DNA from: CAYOVG01 sp964407285
GTDB lineage: Bacteria; Desulfobacterota; Syntrophobacteria; Syntrophobacterales; Syntrophobacteraceae
Reading direction: 5' to 3'
Assembly (NCBI GenBank): GCA_964407285.1
Contig: CAYOVG010000167.1
Span: 1 to 14,478 of the forward strand
DNA length: 14,478 nt
The notes beneath the pieces are model-generated. The model was given only the letters and a program-made list of their open reading frames with translations, was not told the DNA's origin and did no database searches. The stretch's first letter is position 1; every line of letters begins with the position of its first letter. This document shows positions 6,718 to 12,622 of this stretch, piece after piece. The position numbers and the translations under genes were made by a program.

Positions 6718-7368
6718 TTATATGGACGTCAGTCCCTCTCTGATGGCGTACTTGATGAGTTCGGCCACGCTGTGGGCGTTGAGCTTGTTCATGAGTTGCT
6801 GCCGGTGTGTTTCCACGGTTTTGACGCTGACGTTGAGGGTCGAAGCGATCTGGCGGGTGGAATTTCCTTCGGCCAGGAGCTGAAGGACTTCCCTCTCCCT
6901 GGCCGTCAGGATGGAAAAGCCCGACTGTTCTTCTCCGCCGGCGGAGTGGCGCAGGTAATCCTCCATGACCGGACCCGTGATCTCGGGGCTCAGGTAGACC
7001 CGGTTCGACATCACCGCATTCACGGCCGTCGTCAGTTCCTCGAAAGCGCAGTCTTTGAGCAGGTATCCCGAAGCTCCCGCCTTGAACATCTGCACGACAA
7101 AACGCCTGTCGGAATGCATGGAAAGGGCTATGACCTTCATTCCCGGCCGGTCGGCCACGATCCGGCGGGTGGCGTCGATGCCGTTCAGGTCCGGCATGCC
7201 TATATCTACGATAGCGATGTCAGGCGTCAGTTCGCGGGCAAGGCGCACCGCCATCCTGCCGTTCTCCGCCTCTCCCACCACTTCCATGCCGGGTTGCTTT
7301 TCGATCAGGGCGCGAAGGCCCGCACGCACAATCTTATGGTCGTCTGCAAGGAGAATTCTGGTAGCCAT
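6718..7368 (-). CDS. NarL/FixJ-family response regulator
   Basis: This is a 216-aa two-component transcription regulator. The receiver domain occupies residues 3-120: acidic pair Asp9/Asp10, phosphoacceptor Asp55 in IVDIGMPD, Ser83, and Lys105 in GYLLKD. A LuxR/GerE helix-turn-helix follows at about 154-211 (LTAREREVLQLLAEGNSTRQIA, then SVKTVETHRQQLMNKL). All catalytic residues are intact, so phosphorylation-dependent DNA binding is expected. No histidine kinase lies in the window, so its signal is unknown. Its stop is 34 bases before the start of the 139-aa gene on the same strand, so read-through into that module is possible. The ribosome site (GTGAAG) is weak. Confidence 0.93.
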   Translation of the reverse strand: MATRILLADDHKIVRAGLRALIEKQPGMEVVGEAENGRMAVRLARELTPDIAIVDIGMPDLNGIDATRRIVADRPGMKVIALSMHSDRRFVVQMFKAGASGYLLKDCAFEELTTAVNAVMSNRVYLSPEITGPVMEDYLRHSAGGEEQSGFSILTAREREVLQLLAEGNSTRQIASTLNVSVKTVETHRQQLMNKLNAHSVAELIKYAIREGLTSI

Positions 7369-7436
7369 ACTTCACATATTGTCTCGCCGTTGGACAGGTC
7401 CATTTTCGATCGACAAAAAAAACACTGAACAGGTAC

Positions 7437-7464
7437 TACATACCATGGTGGGCGAATTTGACAA
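7437..7464 (-). promoter_or_regulatory. Possible promoter of the response regulator gene
   Basis: Reading the minus strand, TTGTCA (7464-7459) and TATGTA (7442-7437) are separated by 16 bases, a near-consensus sigma-70 arrangement. They lie about 70 bases before the ATG at 7368. The intervening leader contains eight consecutive T (minus strand, near 7420) without a convincing stem. Confidence 0.3.
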
Positions 7465-7491
7465 TATGAAAAGCCATCCTCATCTTTTTCT

Positions 7492-7815
7492 TCATTTTTT
7501 CTTCTTGCCGACCTCTCTGTGCTTCTGCACTTCCAGGACCTTTTTGTCCCCGGTCCTGAGCAGTCGGCCCGTGACCTTGGCTTTTTTCCCCACCAGGGGT
7601 GAAAAGTCCTGTCCCTTGATGGTGTAGAGGGTCTTTCCTGTCCGGATGATGAAATCATCGCCGGCCTTTTCGATAGTACCCGTCACGGTCAGGGCTTTAG
7701 CCTTCGGGGTGACCGTGGCGGCAAGGACGATGCCCCGCCAAGGGAAGTCCACGAGCGCGGATGCGGCCGTAAGGGCCAGGGCCAGTGAAAAGGCGACTCC
7801 TATCGACTTCTTCAT
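7492..7815 (-). CDS. Small secreted beta-rich protein of unknown function
   Basis: This 107-aa protein has a clear signal peptide (MKKS, then a hydrophobic stretch to about residue 32, likely cut after VLA). The mature part is about 75 aa with alternating beta-type segments (TVTGTIEKAGDDFIIRTG, LYTIKGQDF, KKAKVTGRLLRTGDKKVLEV) and a lysine-rich tail ending in KKKK. The pattern resembles small periplasmic OB-fold proteins, but I cannot name the family. GGAGG seven bases before ATG 7815 supports the start. It precedes the response regulator on the same strand with a 123-base gap, so it may be transcribed separately. Confidence 0.8.
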   Translation of the reverse strand: MKKSIGVAFSLALALTAASALVDFPWRGIVLAATVTPKAKALTVTGTIEKAGDDFIIRTGKTLYTIKGQDFSPLVGKKAKVTGRLLRTGDKKVLEVQKHREVGKKKK

Positions 7816-8330
7816 TTCTTATCCTCCGAACATGCGCAGCACGGGGGACCGGACGGAACGCGGCAATTTCGGACGAACTCATCATGCGTACGACGGCGTT
7901 GCGTTCTTCGCCCGTCCTTCTCCCTGCGCCTTCTTGTCTGTCGTTGTACGTTGTACACTATCTACAAGGAAGAAACCACGACGTCATCGGTTTACTTTAA
8001 GGCGTTGTCGAACGCCATCGGGAAAATCCTGATTTTGTGCCTCTAATTGTCTGATTTGCCTTCATGAAACGGCTGAAGAGAAATAGGGGAGCTATCTGTC
8101 CGATGATACGACCGGAAATGTGAAACGGCATTTTTCTTTTGCATTTAACGCTATTTCAATGTATGTAGTGGATACTTGCCTGAGCAGGCCCACTAGTTGC
8201 CGACAGCCATTTCAATTCCGGTACTGAGTTCCAATGCCGTCCGAGGATGGTGACGCCGTCGGGGCAGCGGGGATTTCTATTCATGACCGGCACTGATTTT
8301 GCCAAAACGGACATTTCAAGGGAGTGGAGA
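7816..8330. other. Divergent intergenic region between the secreted protein and the four-Cys protein
   Basis: I see no supportable gene in these 515 bases. They lie between divergent genes and so should hold both promoters. At 7943-7956 the heptamer GTTGTAC is directly repeated. This also makes an inverted repeat TGTAC-GTT-GTACA, a possible operator for the minus-strand gene. A plus-strand promoter candidate is listed separately. Confidence 0.5.
8139..8167 (+). promoter_or_regulatory. Possible promoter upstream of the four-Cys protein
   Basis: TTGCAT (8139-8144) and TATGTA (8162-8167) are separated by exactly 17 bases in an AT-rich patch. This is a reasonable sigma-70 match about 165 bases before the ATG at 8331. 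It is a sequence match only. Confidence 0.3.
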
Positions 8331-8588
8331 ATGCGAGCTGAAAAATATTTCCATAAATGTGGCTACCCCATTCTTCAGGTGAAGCAGGCCGTGGGACCGG
8401 TCGAGCAGACGTGTTTCGTGGACCCCAACAATCCTTTCAATGTGGATAAGAGCGGCAACAAAACCCTTCGGGCAATCAAGCAGTGTCCCGAATGCAAGGG
8501 CACCATCGTCGCCGAACGGCTGCTGACGAGACAGCCCGAGAACACGCAGCCTAAAGGGCCGACCGGTTATATTCCCGTTAAGATGTAG
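8331..8588 (+). CDS. Small four-cysteine (possible zinc-binding) protein
   Basis: This is an 85-aa protein from ATG 8331, chosen because GGGAG sits at good spacing just upstream. An in-frame ATG at 8283 would add 16 residues with a poorer site. Four cysteines, Cys10 (HKCGYP), Cys28 (QTCFVD), Cys52 and Cys55 (QCPECKG), could coordinate one zinc in a split ribbon. No membrane segment or signal is present. I do not recognise the family. Two other tiny Cys-rich proteins lie at 10318-10833, but their sequences are not obviously related to this one. It precedes the glutaminyl cyclase gene on the same strand with a hairpin-filled 141-base gap. Confidence 0.7.
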   Translation: MRAEKYFHKCGYPILQVKQAVGPVEQTCFVDPNNPFNVDKSGNKTLRAIKQCPECKGTIVAERLLTRQPENTQPKGPTGYIPVKM

Positions 8589-8601
8589 AAGAGTTGGAGA
8601 C

Positions 8602-8662
8602 CGGCGGATATCCGCCGTGGTCCGGAGGCGCTCTCCGCCGGCCCGACGGCGGCGGAGCGCTC
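8602..8662. repeat. Two tandem GC-rich hairpins
   Basis: The sequence CGGCGGATATCCGCCG (8602-8617) is a perfect 16-bp palindrome. Immediately after it, 8625-8640 pairs with 8650-8662 in an interrupted stem whose core is CTCCGCCG (8633-8640) with CGGCGGAG (8650-8657). No T-run follows either structure. They begin 14 bases after the stop of the small four-Cys gene, so they may protect its mRNA end or weakly terminate it. Confidence 0.5.
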
Positions 8663-8729
8663 GATTCCCGACAAAGACTGAAATCGATGGTGAGTAGCTT
8701 TTCGTTGGCGATTTTGACGAGCCATTCCC

Positions 8730-9674
8730 ATGACTTCTAGATTTCCGCGCTGTTCCCGCACCATGCGCCGGGCGGGGAGTTCGGCGGCCGTGGTTCTTCT
8801 TGCCGTTTCCGTGCTCATGGGAGCAACAGCCTGCCATAAGTTCACGCAATTCATGAAAGAGTATTGGAAGGATCCCTACGCCCGGCCGCAGGCGCCGGCA
8901 CCCACCATCATACGGATCGTCGGTGTGGAGGACGATTCCCTCAAGTCTCGGCCCATCGAAATCTGGAGCTACAAAATCGTCAAGACCTACCCGCACGACC
9001 CCGGCGCGTTCACTCAGGGACTCGTGTACGACAACGGCTTTTTCTACGAAAGCACGGGCCGGTACGGCAGTTCCGAACTCCGCAAGGTCGAACCGGAAAC
9101 GGGCAAGGTCGTGAAGAGATACTCCCTTCCGGGTTCATATTTCGGGGAAGGTCTGACCCTGCTGGAAAACGGCTCTCTTCTGCAGTTGACCTGGCATTCC
9201 GGCGTCGGGGTCGTTTACGACAAGGGCAGCTTCGCCGTGAAGGGCGAATTCTATTACGACGGCGAAGGTTGGGGAATCACCGGCGACGGAAAATCGCTCA
9301 TCATGAGCGATGGAAGCGCGACGCTCAGCTTCCGGGACCCGGCCACGTTCGAGGAACAAAGACGCGTGACCGTCCGCAACCTCGGGGTGCCGGTGCTTCA
9401 CCTCAACGAACTGGAATACGTCAAGGGCGAAATCTTCGCCAATATCTGGGGGGAGGAACTGATCGCCGTCATTTCTCCCGAAAGCGGCCGCGTCACCAGG
9501 TGGATAGATCTCTCGGGGCTGCACAAGGAGTTGGGCGACGCCTCCGGCGCGGACGTCCTCAACGGAATCGCCTACGACGCCGCCCGCGACCGGCTGTTCG
9601 TCACGGGAAAGTTCTGGCCCAAGCTGTTTCAGATCGAACTCGCACCCGCCGGAAGCAAGGTCCCGGAGGAATAG
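8730..9674 (+). CDS. Glutaminyl-peptide cyclotransferase (glutamine cyclotransferase), lipoprotein
   Basis: This is a 314-aa enzyme of the plant/bacterial beta-propeller glutaminyl cyclase family. It converts N-terminal glutamine of peptides to pyroglutamate with release of ammonia. Family blocks are KTYPHDPGAFTQGLVYDNGFFYESTGRYG (FTQGL at 94-98), GSYFGEGLTLLENG, YDGEGWGITGDGKSLIMSDGS, LNELEYVKGEIFANIW and LNGIAYDAARDRLFVTGKFWPKLFQIEL. The N-terminus is a lipoprotein signal ending LMGATAC, so Cys35 is probably lipidated and the enzyme faces the periplasm. An in-frame ATG at 8763 gives a more compact signal (Cys24) and may be the true start; neither start has a good ribosome site. Neighbours do not reveal its substrates. 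Confidence 0.88.
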   Translation: MTSRFPRCSRTMRRAGSSAAVVLLAVSVLMGATACHKFTQFMKEYWKDPYARPQAPAPTIIRIVGVEDDSLKSRPIEIWSYKIVKTYPHDPGAFTQGLVYDNGFFYESTGRYGSSELRKVEPETGKVVKRYSLPGSYFGEGLTLLENGSLLQLTWHSGVGVVYDKGSFAVKGEFYYDGEGWGITGDGKSLIMSDGSATLSFRDPATFEEQRRVTVRNLGVPVLHLNELEYVKGEIFANIWGEELIAVISPESGRVTRWIDLSGLHKELGDASGADVLNGIAYDAARDRLFVTGKFWPKLFQIELAPAGSKVPEE

Positions 9675-9749
9675 GGGGGCCTTCAGCTCTTTCGAATCGA
9701 AGCTACGGTCACGTGTGCTCGAGAGGCCGGATTCCCGTGGCTGTCGCCT

Positions 9750-9920
9750 CTACGTGCTGTTCGCTACTCGCTCGCCGCCTGGTGGTCCCGTAATATCGGT
9801 GTCTGTGGTGGATCTTGGTCTGCCATGGAAGGCGAGGGCGATGCCTCCGACCACGGCATACCTGATGCCGATCTTGTTGAAAAACGGTATCGATGAGAAG
9901 AATTCATCGTAAAGTTTCAT
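9750..9920 (-). pseudogene. Truncated nucleotidyltransferase (MNT/AbiEii-like) remnant
   Basis: Reading the minus strand from ATG 9920 (GGAGG lies 12 bases upstream) gives 56 codons ending at TAG 9750. Residues 1-43 contain YAVVGGIALAFHG (21-33) and RPRSTTDTDI (34-43). This is the GG(x)A...HG..R.T.D(I)D signature of nucleotidyltransferase-fold proteins such as MNT toxins/antitoxins and AbiEii-like proteins. Intact relatives are much longer. After DTDI the frame turns to unrelated residues (TGPPGGERVANST) and stops, and I find no continuation in the other two frames. The gene therefore seems cut off just after the metal-binding Asp pair. It is probably a non-functional leftover of a lost accessory locus. 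Confidence 0.65.
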
Positions 9921-9924
9921 CGAT
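9889..9924. repeat. Inverted repeat at the start of the nucleotidyltransferase remnant
   Basis: ATCGATGA (9889-9896) is exactly complementary to TCATCGAT (9917-9924), with 20 bases between. It covers the first codons of the remnant on the minus strand. It may be chance or mark a small mRNA structure near the start. Confidence 0.3.
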
Positions 9925-10317
9925 GGTCAAAGCCTCCATGGACCTCTCCACTATCCTTCTTCGATCCGTTTCCGGCGCCCATCGACCGGGTCCCGGGTGC
10001 CGCACGGCGAAGCCTTCGAGGAAGAACGCCGTACCGAGCATTCGGCGTCTCCGGAGGGTAAGAGCATAGACGGCTGTGCTTCGGTTCCTCGGGGAATTTA
10101 CCATAAGAACGTGTTTGCGTGCGCAGATCTTCCGAGAGGAAAAACTCCGGATGTCGGATTGTGGCGGGCAGCACTTCGGCTTTGCCTCATCCCACACATC
10201 CGCAACACTTGCGGGGGGGGCGCCGCAGGGGCATGCGCGGCGCGTGTGGCGGTACCGCGTGCCCTGCCCCTGTGGCGGTTGGCGGATCAGGTTTACTGGT
10301 TCATCGGTAACGAGAGA
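9921..10317. other. Gene-poor gap with degraded sequence
   Basis: I find no gene I can support here. A minus-strand frame ending at 9904 (97 codons, tail TDRRRIVERSMEALTIDETLR) stops just inside the nucleotidyltransferase remnant. Its C-terminal part looks protein-like and might be the end of that gene's former upstream partner, but its first part does not. The notable structure is the long hairpin at 10221-10277. Confidence 0.45.
10221..10277 (-). repeat. Long GC-rich hairpin after the second zinc-ribbon gene
   Basis: Bases 10221-10233 (CGCCGCAGGGGCA) pair with 10265-10277 (TGCCCCTGTGGCG), 13 bp with one G-T mismatch. The 31-base loop can itself pair GCGCGG with CCGCG. On the minus strand it lies 40 bases beyond the stop of the gene at 10318 and is followed by a run of C, not T. 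It is the likely 3' end structure of the zinc-ribbon transcript, but not a standard intrinsic terminator. Confidence 0.5.
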
Positions 10318-10521
10318 CTACCTGGGGGCGGATGTGCCCGCCTGCGCGTCGATACTGCACCTCGTGAAGTCAATCTGCTTACCGCATTGGCCGCAGGTAT
10401 GGGGTTTGTCGAATTCGTCCGAGAAGATTTCCTTTTCTTGACTGCATTCCGGGCACCTACACGAAAATACCTTGAGTCCTTTGAACTGTTCGAATCCTGG
10501 ACAATGTTTCGGTGTACTCAT
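10318..10521 (-). CDS. Small six/seven-Cys zinc-ribbon protein
   Basis: This is a 67-aa protein from ATG 10521, with a near-perfect Shine-Dalgarno AAGGAGGG just upstream. That site rejects the longer open frame. Cysteines are at 7, 21, 23, 26, 43, 46 and 55. CRCPEC (21-26) and CGQC (43-46) form a plausible zinc ribbon or rubredoxin-like knuckle pair, with the extra cysteines unexplained. No signal or membrane segment is present. Family unknown to me. It is the last gene of the minus-strand redox cluster, 120 bases after the other small ribbon protein, and may bind zinc or iron. Confidence 0.8.
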   Translation of the reverse strand: MSTPKHCPGFEQFKGLKVFSCRCPECSQEKEIFSDEFDKPHTCGQCGKQIDFTRCSIDAQAGTSAPR

Positions 10522-10641
10522 AGTACCCTCCTTGTAGAAACAGGAAATCGGAAAACGGCGGTCGGACGCCGGTTCACGGGGACCGGAAAGCGAACGCGAC
10601 GCGGCATTTCCGTTCTCCGTTCGCCGGATTTCCGACAACCG

Positions 10642-10833
10642 TCAATGCGAATGTTCTTCGTCCACTACTTTGCCCTTGTGCTTGGTTCCGCAGGCCGGGC
10701 AGAGTATCTCTATCTCTTCCTCGGGGCCGATATACTTCTCCTTCAGGGTTTCCGGTCCGAGGAAACTCACATCGCCACACGCACACTGCGGACATTCTCC
10801 TCTAACCGTGTACCGTTTCTTCTCCTTCGACAT
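10642..10833 (-). CDS. Small zinc-ribbon protein
   Basis: This is a 63-aa protein from ATG 10833, with AAAAGGAG at good spacing, which rejects the longer frame to 10905. CPQC (14-17) and CPAC (45-48) are the two knuckles of a zinc ribbon. A third cysteine at 19 follows CPQC. Between them are a charged linker and EIEILCPACGTKHKG. The tail is acidic and ends in HSH. The size and shape resemble stand-alone zinc-ribbon proteins. No function can be assigned. It follows the peroxiredoxin gene by 81 bases on the same strand. Confidence 0.82.
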   Translation of the reverse strand: MSKEKKRYTVRGECPQCACGDVSFLGPETLKEKYIGPEEEIEILCPACGTKHKGKVVDEEHSH

Positions 10834-10914
10834 AGCTCCTTTTCTCCTTCTTTTCGGTGGTTCCAATAGATCAACGGATGATAACAACAGGCTCGATTGA
10901 TACACTTACGGGAC

Positions 10915-11679
10915 TCACTTGCCGAGACCCTCGATCTTTTGTATGAGCACTTCGAGACGGGGCCTCGCATTGATGTCGTGAACATCAATGTACCGGATGA
11001 TACCTTCCTTATCAATAACGAAAATCGCTCGCTCGCTCGTCCCGTCGGACCGGAGCACGCCGTACCTGTCCGCCACCGCACCGTGCGGGTGGAAGTCGGA
11101 GAGCACCGGGAACCACACTCCTCCCATCTCCCGTGTCCAGGCGTGGAGGGTGGGCAGATTGTCCACGGTTATCCCGAGCAGCACGGTATTGTGCTGTTCG
11201 AAGAGCGGCTTTGCGATATTGTAGCCCGGCCACTGGTCGGAGCAAACGGGGGTCCAGGCGGCGGGCACGAACGATAAGACCACGTTCTCCTTTCCAATGT
11301 ACCGGCTCAGGGAAACCTGCTCCCCGGAGATGGAGGGCAGAGTGAAGTCGGGAGCCTTGTCGCCCTCCGCGAGCTTCGGTTGGCTGTCGATGGGTTTGAG
11401 CTTCCCGGCATCGTAGATCCGGTCTCCGAACTGTTCGGAACGGGCGTGGGCCGCGGAGGGGCCGAAGGGTTCCGGGAGCGGCGCCTGCGCCAGGGCCGGA
11501 AGAATCGCCAGCAGGGCTATGCAGACCCATGGGACCCACCGTACGCCGCCGGTCCGGGCCGGTGGTCGAGCGCCTGATCGCCCCCCCGGCGGTCGAGCGC
11601 CGACGGGTGCGTCCGTCGATGGGCCTGACGAGTATGGAAACATGGGGTTCATGGTGAAAGACGTCTTACTCTGTAGCAT
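10915..11679 (-). CDS. Membrane-anchored one-Cys peroxiredoxin (AhpC/TSA family)
   Basis: This is a 254-aa thiol peroxidase of the AhpE/BCP-like peroxiredoxin group that reduces peroxides. The active site PAAWTPVC (139-146) fits PxxxTxxC with Cys146 as peroxidatic residue, and Arg217 in TSERAIFVID is the conserved arginine. The only other cysteine is Cys53 inside the membrane segment, so it appears to be one-Cys and needs an outside reductant. Residues 1-48 are basic, Pro/Gly-rich and low-complexity. Residues 49-66 form a signal-anchor, placing the enzyme in the periplasm. ATG 11679 follows GGAGGGAGA; a GTG at 11715 would overlap the TlpA stop by four bases (GTGA). The TlpA-like neighbour is the obvious candidate reductant. 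Confidence 0.87.
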   Translation of the reverse strand: MLQSKTSFTMNPMFPYSSGPSTDAPVGARPPGGRSGARPPARTGGVRWVPWVCIALLAILPALAQAPLPEPFGPSAAHARSEQFGDRIYDAGKLKPIDSQPKLAEGDKAPDFTLPSISGEQVSLSRYIGKENVVLSFVPAAWTPVCSDQWPGYNIAKPLFEQHNTVLLGITVDNLPTLHAWTREMGGVWFPVLSDFHPHGAVADRYGVLRSDGTSERAIFVIDKEGIIRYIDVHDINARPRLEVLIQKIEGLGK

Positions 11680-11711
11680 TTCCCGTTCTCCCTCCATTCG
11701 GCGCATGCGGT

Positions 11712-12374
11712 TCACGGCTTTTGGGCGCCGGAGTCGCCCCCGGAAGCCTTCAGCAGAAGATCCACGAACTGCCGGGGATCGTCGATGCCGCCCCCTTTCG
11801 AGTAGATGACCTTTCCGGCGCCGCGTCCCGCTCCTGCCGTCCCCGATCCCACGGCTATGAAGTAGGGGGTCCGAGGCTCCCCGAGGGCCTTGTGGATTTC
11901 GAGGTCCGGGTCCGGGATGAGAGGGAAGGGCACGCCATACGTGGTCTTGAAGACTTTGACCTCGAACGTGGAGTTCCCGGCGCCGAGTCCGATGATCTTG
12001 ATGTTGTCCTTCAATTCGGGGCTCTCCTCGATGAGCCGGTAAAGTTCGTTGACGCGGGGCGCCTCCTTCTGACAGTAGGGGCAGTACATGCTGAACACTT
12101 CCAGGATCACGATCTTCGCCTTTACCTGGGACAGCGTGAAGGGCTCCTTTTCGCCGATGCCGAGGTACCGGGATTCCTCCGGGGTCGCCGGGGCCGGGAG
12201 GCGTATCTCGGGCAGTTGCACGCCGACCGGAAGAGGCCCTTTCGAAGCGTCCTCCTTGCCGCTTTCGGCGGTTGCCGCAACGGCGGCCGGGGGCGAGAGC
12301 GCCGGCGCCGTGACGGCCGCGAACGCGGCGAACAGTGCAAGAGACATCACGACCATTCGAGAAAGAAATCTCAT
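11712..12374 (-). CDS. TlpA/ResA-type periplasmic thioredoxin-like protein
   Basis: This is a 220-aa thiol-disulfide oxidoreductase-like protein. A signal peptide occupies residues 1-35 (hydrophobic core, then SPPAAVAATA). The thioredoxin fold follows, with the redox motif CPYC (98-101) in EVFSMYCPYCQKEAPRVNEL and a cis-proline region RTPYFIAVGSG. CPYC is the motif of glutaredoxins and some TlpA relatives rather than the CxPC common in ResA. Likely role: periplasmic disulfide reduction or, given the next gene, recycling of the one-Cys peroxiredoxin. AAAAGG lies at suitable spacing upstream of ATG 12374. Its stop is 32 bases from the peroxiredoxin start, so the two are probably co-transcribed. 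Confidence 0.88.
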   Translation of the reverse strand: MRFLSRMVVMSLALFAAFAAVTAPALSPPAAVAATAESGKEDASKGPLPVGVQLPEIRLPAPATPEESRYLGIGEKEPFTLSQVKAKIVILEVFSMYCPYCQKEAPRVNELYRLIEESPELKDNIKIIGLGAGNSTFEVKVFKTTYGVPFPLIPDPDLEIHKALGEPRTPYFIAVGSGTAGAGRGAGKVIYSKGGGIDDPRQFVDLLLKASGGDSGAQKP

Positions 12375-12419
12375 TCCATACCTTTTCCGTGGCGGTTACC
12401 GCCTCGTTGTCCTATTCAT

Positions 12420-12620
12420 CCACCAACCGCTCCATCCACTCACCAGCCCATCCATACAACGTACTCACCTGCTCATCTATCCCCCCGCTCATCCATTCAC
12501 GTGCTTACCCATTCACCCATTCACCTACTTACCGATCGACCCACTCACCCATTCACCCACTAACCGACTCACCCACTCACCCATTCACCGACTCACCAAT
12601 TCACCCATTCCCCCACCATC
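12420..12620. repeat. 8-bp tandem repeat, about 20 units
   Basis: From 12461 to 12620 the sequence keeps an 8-base register, consensus CCAYTCAC on plus (GTGARTGG on minus). Exact or near units include 12493-12500, 12509-12516, 12517-12524 and an unbroken run 12541-12612. Upstream to about 12420 it fades into degenerate copies. It ends two bases before the stop codon of the ferritin-like gene and fills most of the 248-base gap ahead of the TlpA gene. With units of 8 and several stops on the minus strand it is not coding there. A long plus-strand reading with HSPIHP-like repeats is antisense to a real gene. Confidence 0.9.
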
Positions 12621-12622
12621 CG

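Noticed and set aside
7414..7440. Possible terminator with eight T upstream of the response regulator
   Set aside because: On the minus strand the T-run is preceded only by a 4-bp stem (GGTA/TACC), too weak for an intrinsic terminator.
9997..10869. 290-codon plus-strand frame
   Set aside because: It covers two minus-strand zinc-ribbon genes that have strong ribosome sites, and shows no recognisable protein features.
12461..12620. CRISPR-like array
   Set aside because: The units are 8 bases long and contiguous, with no spacers and no cas genes nearby.
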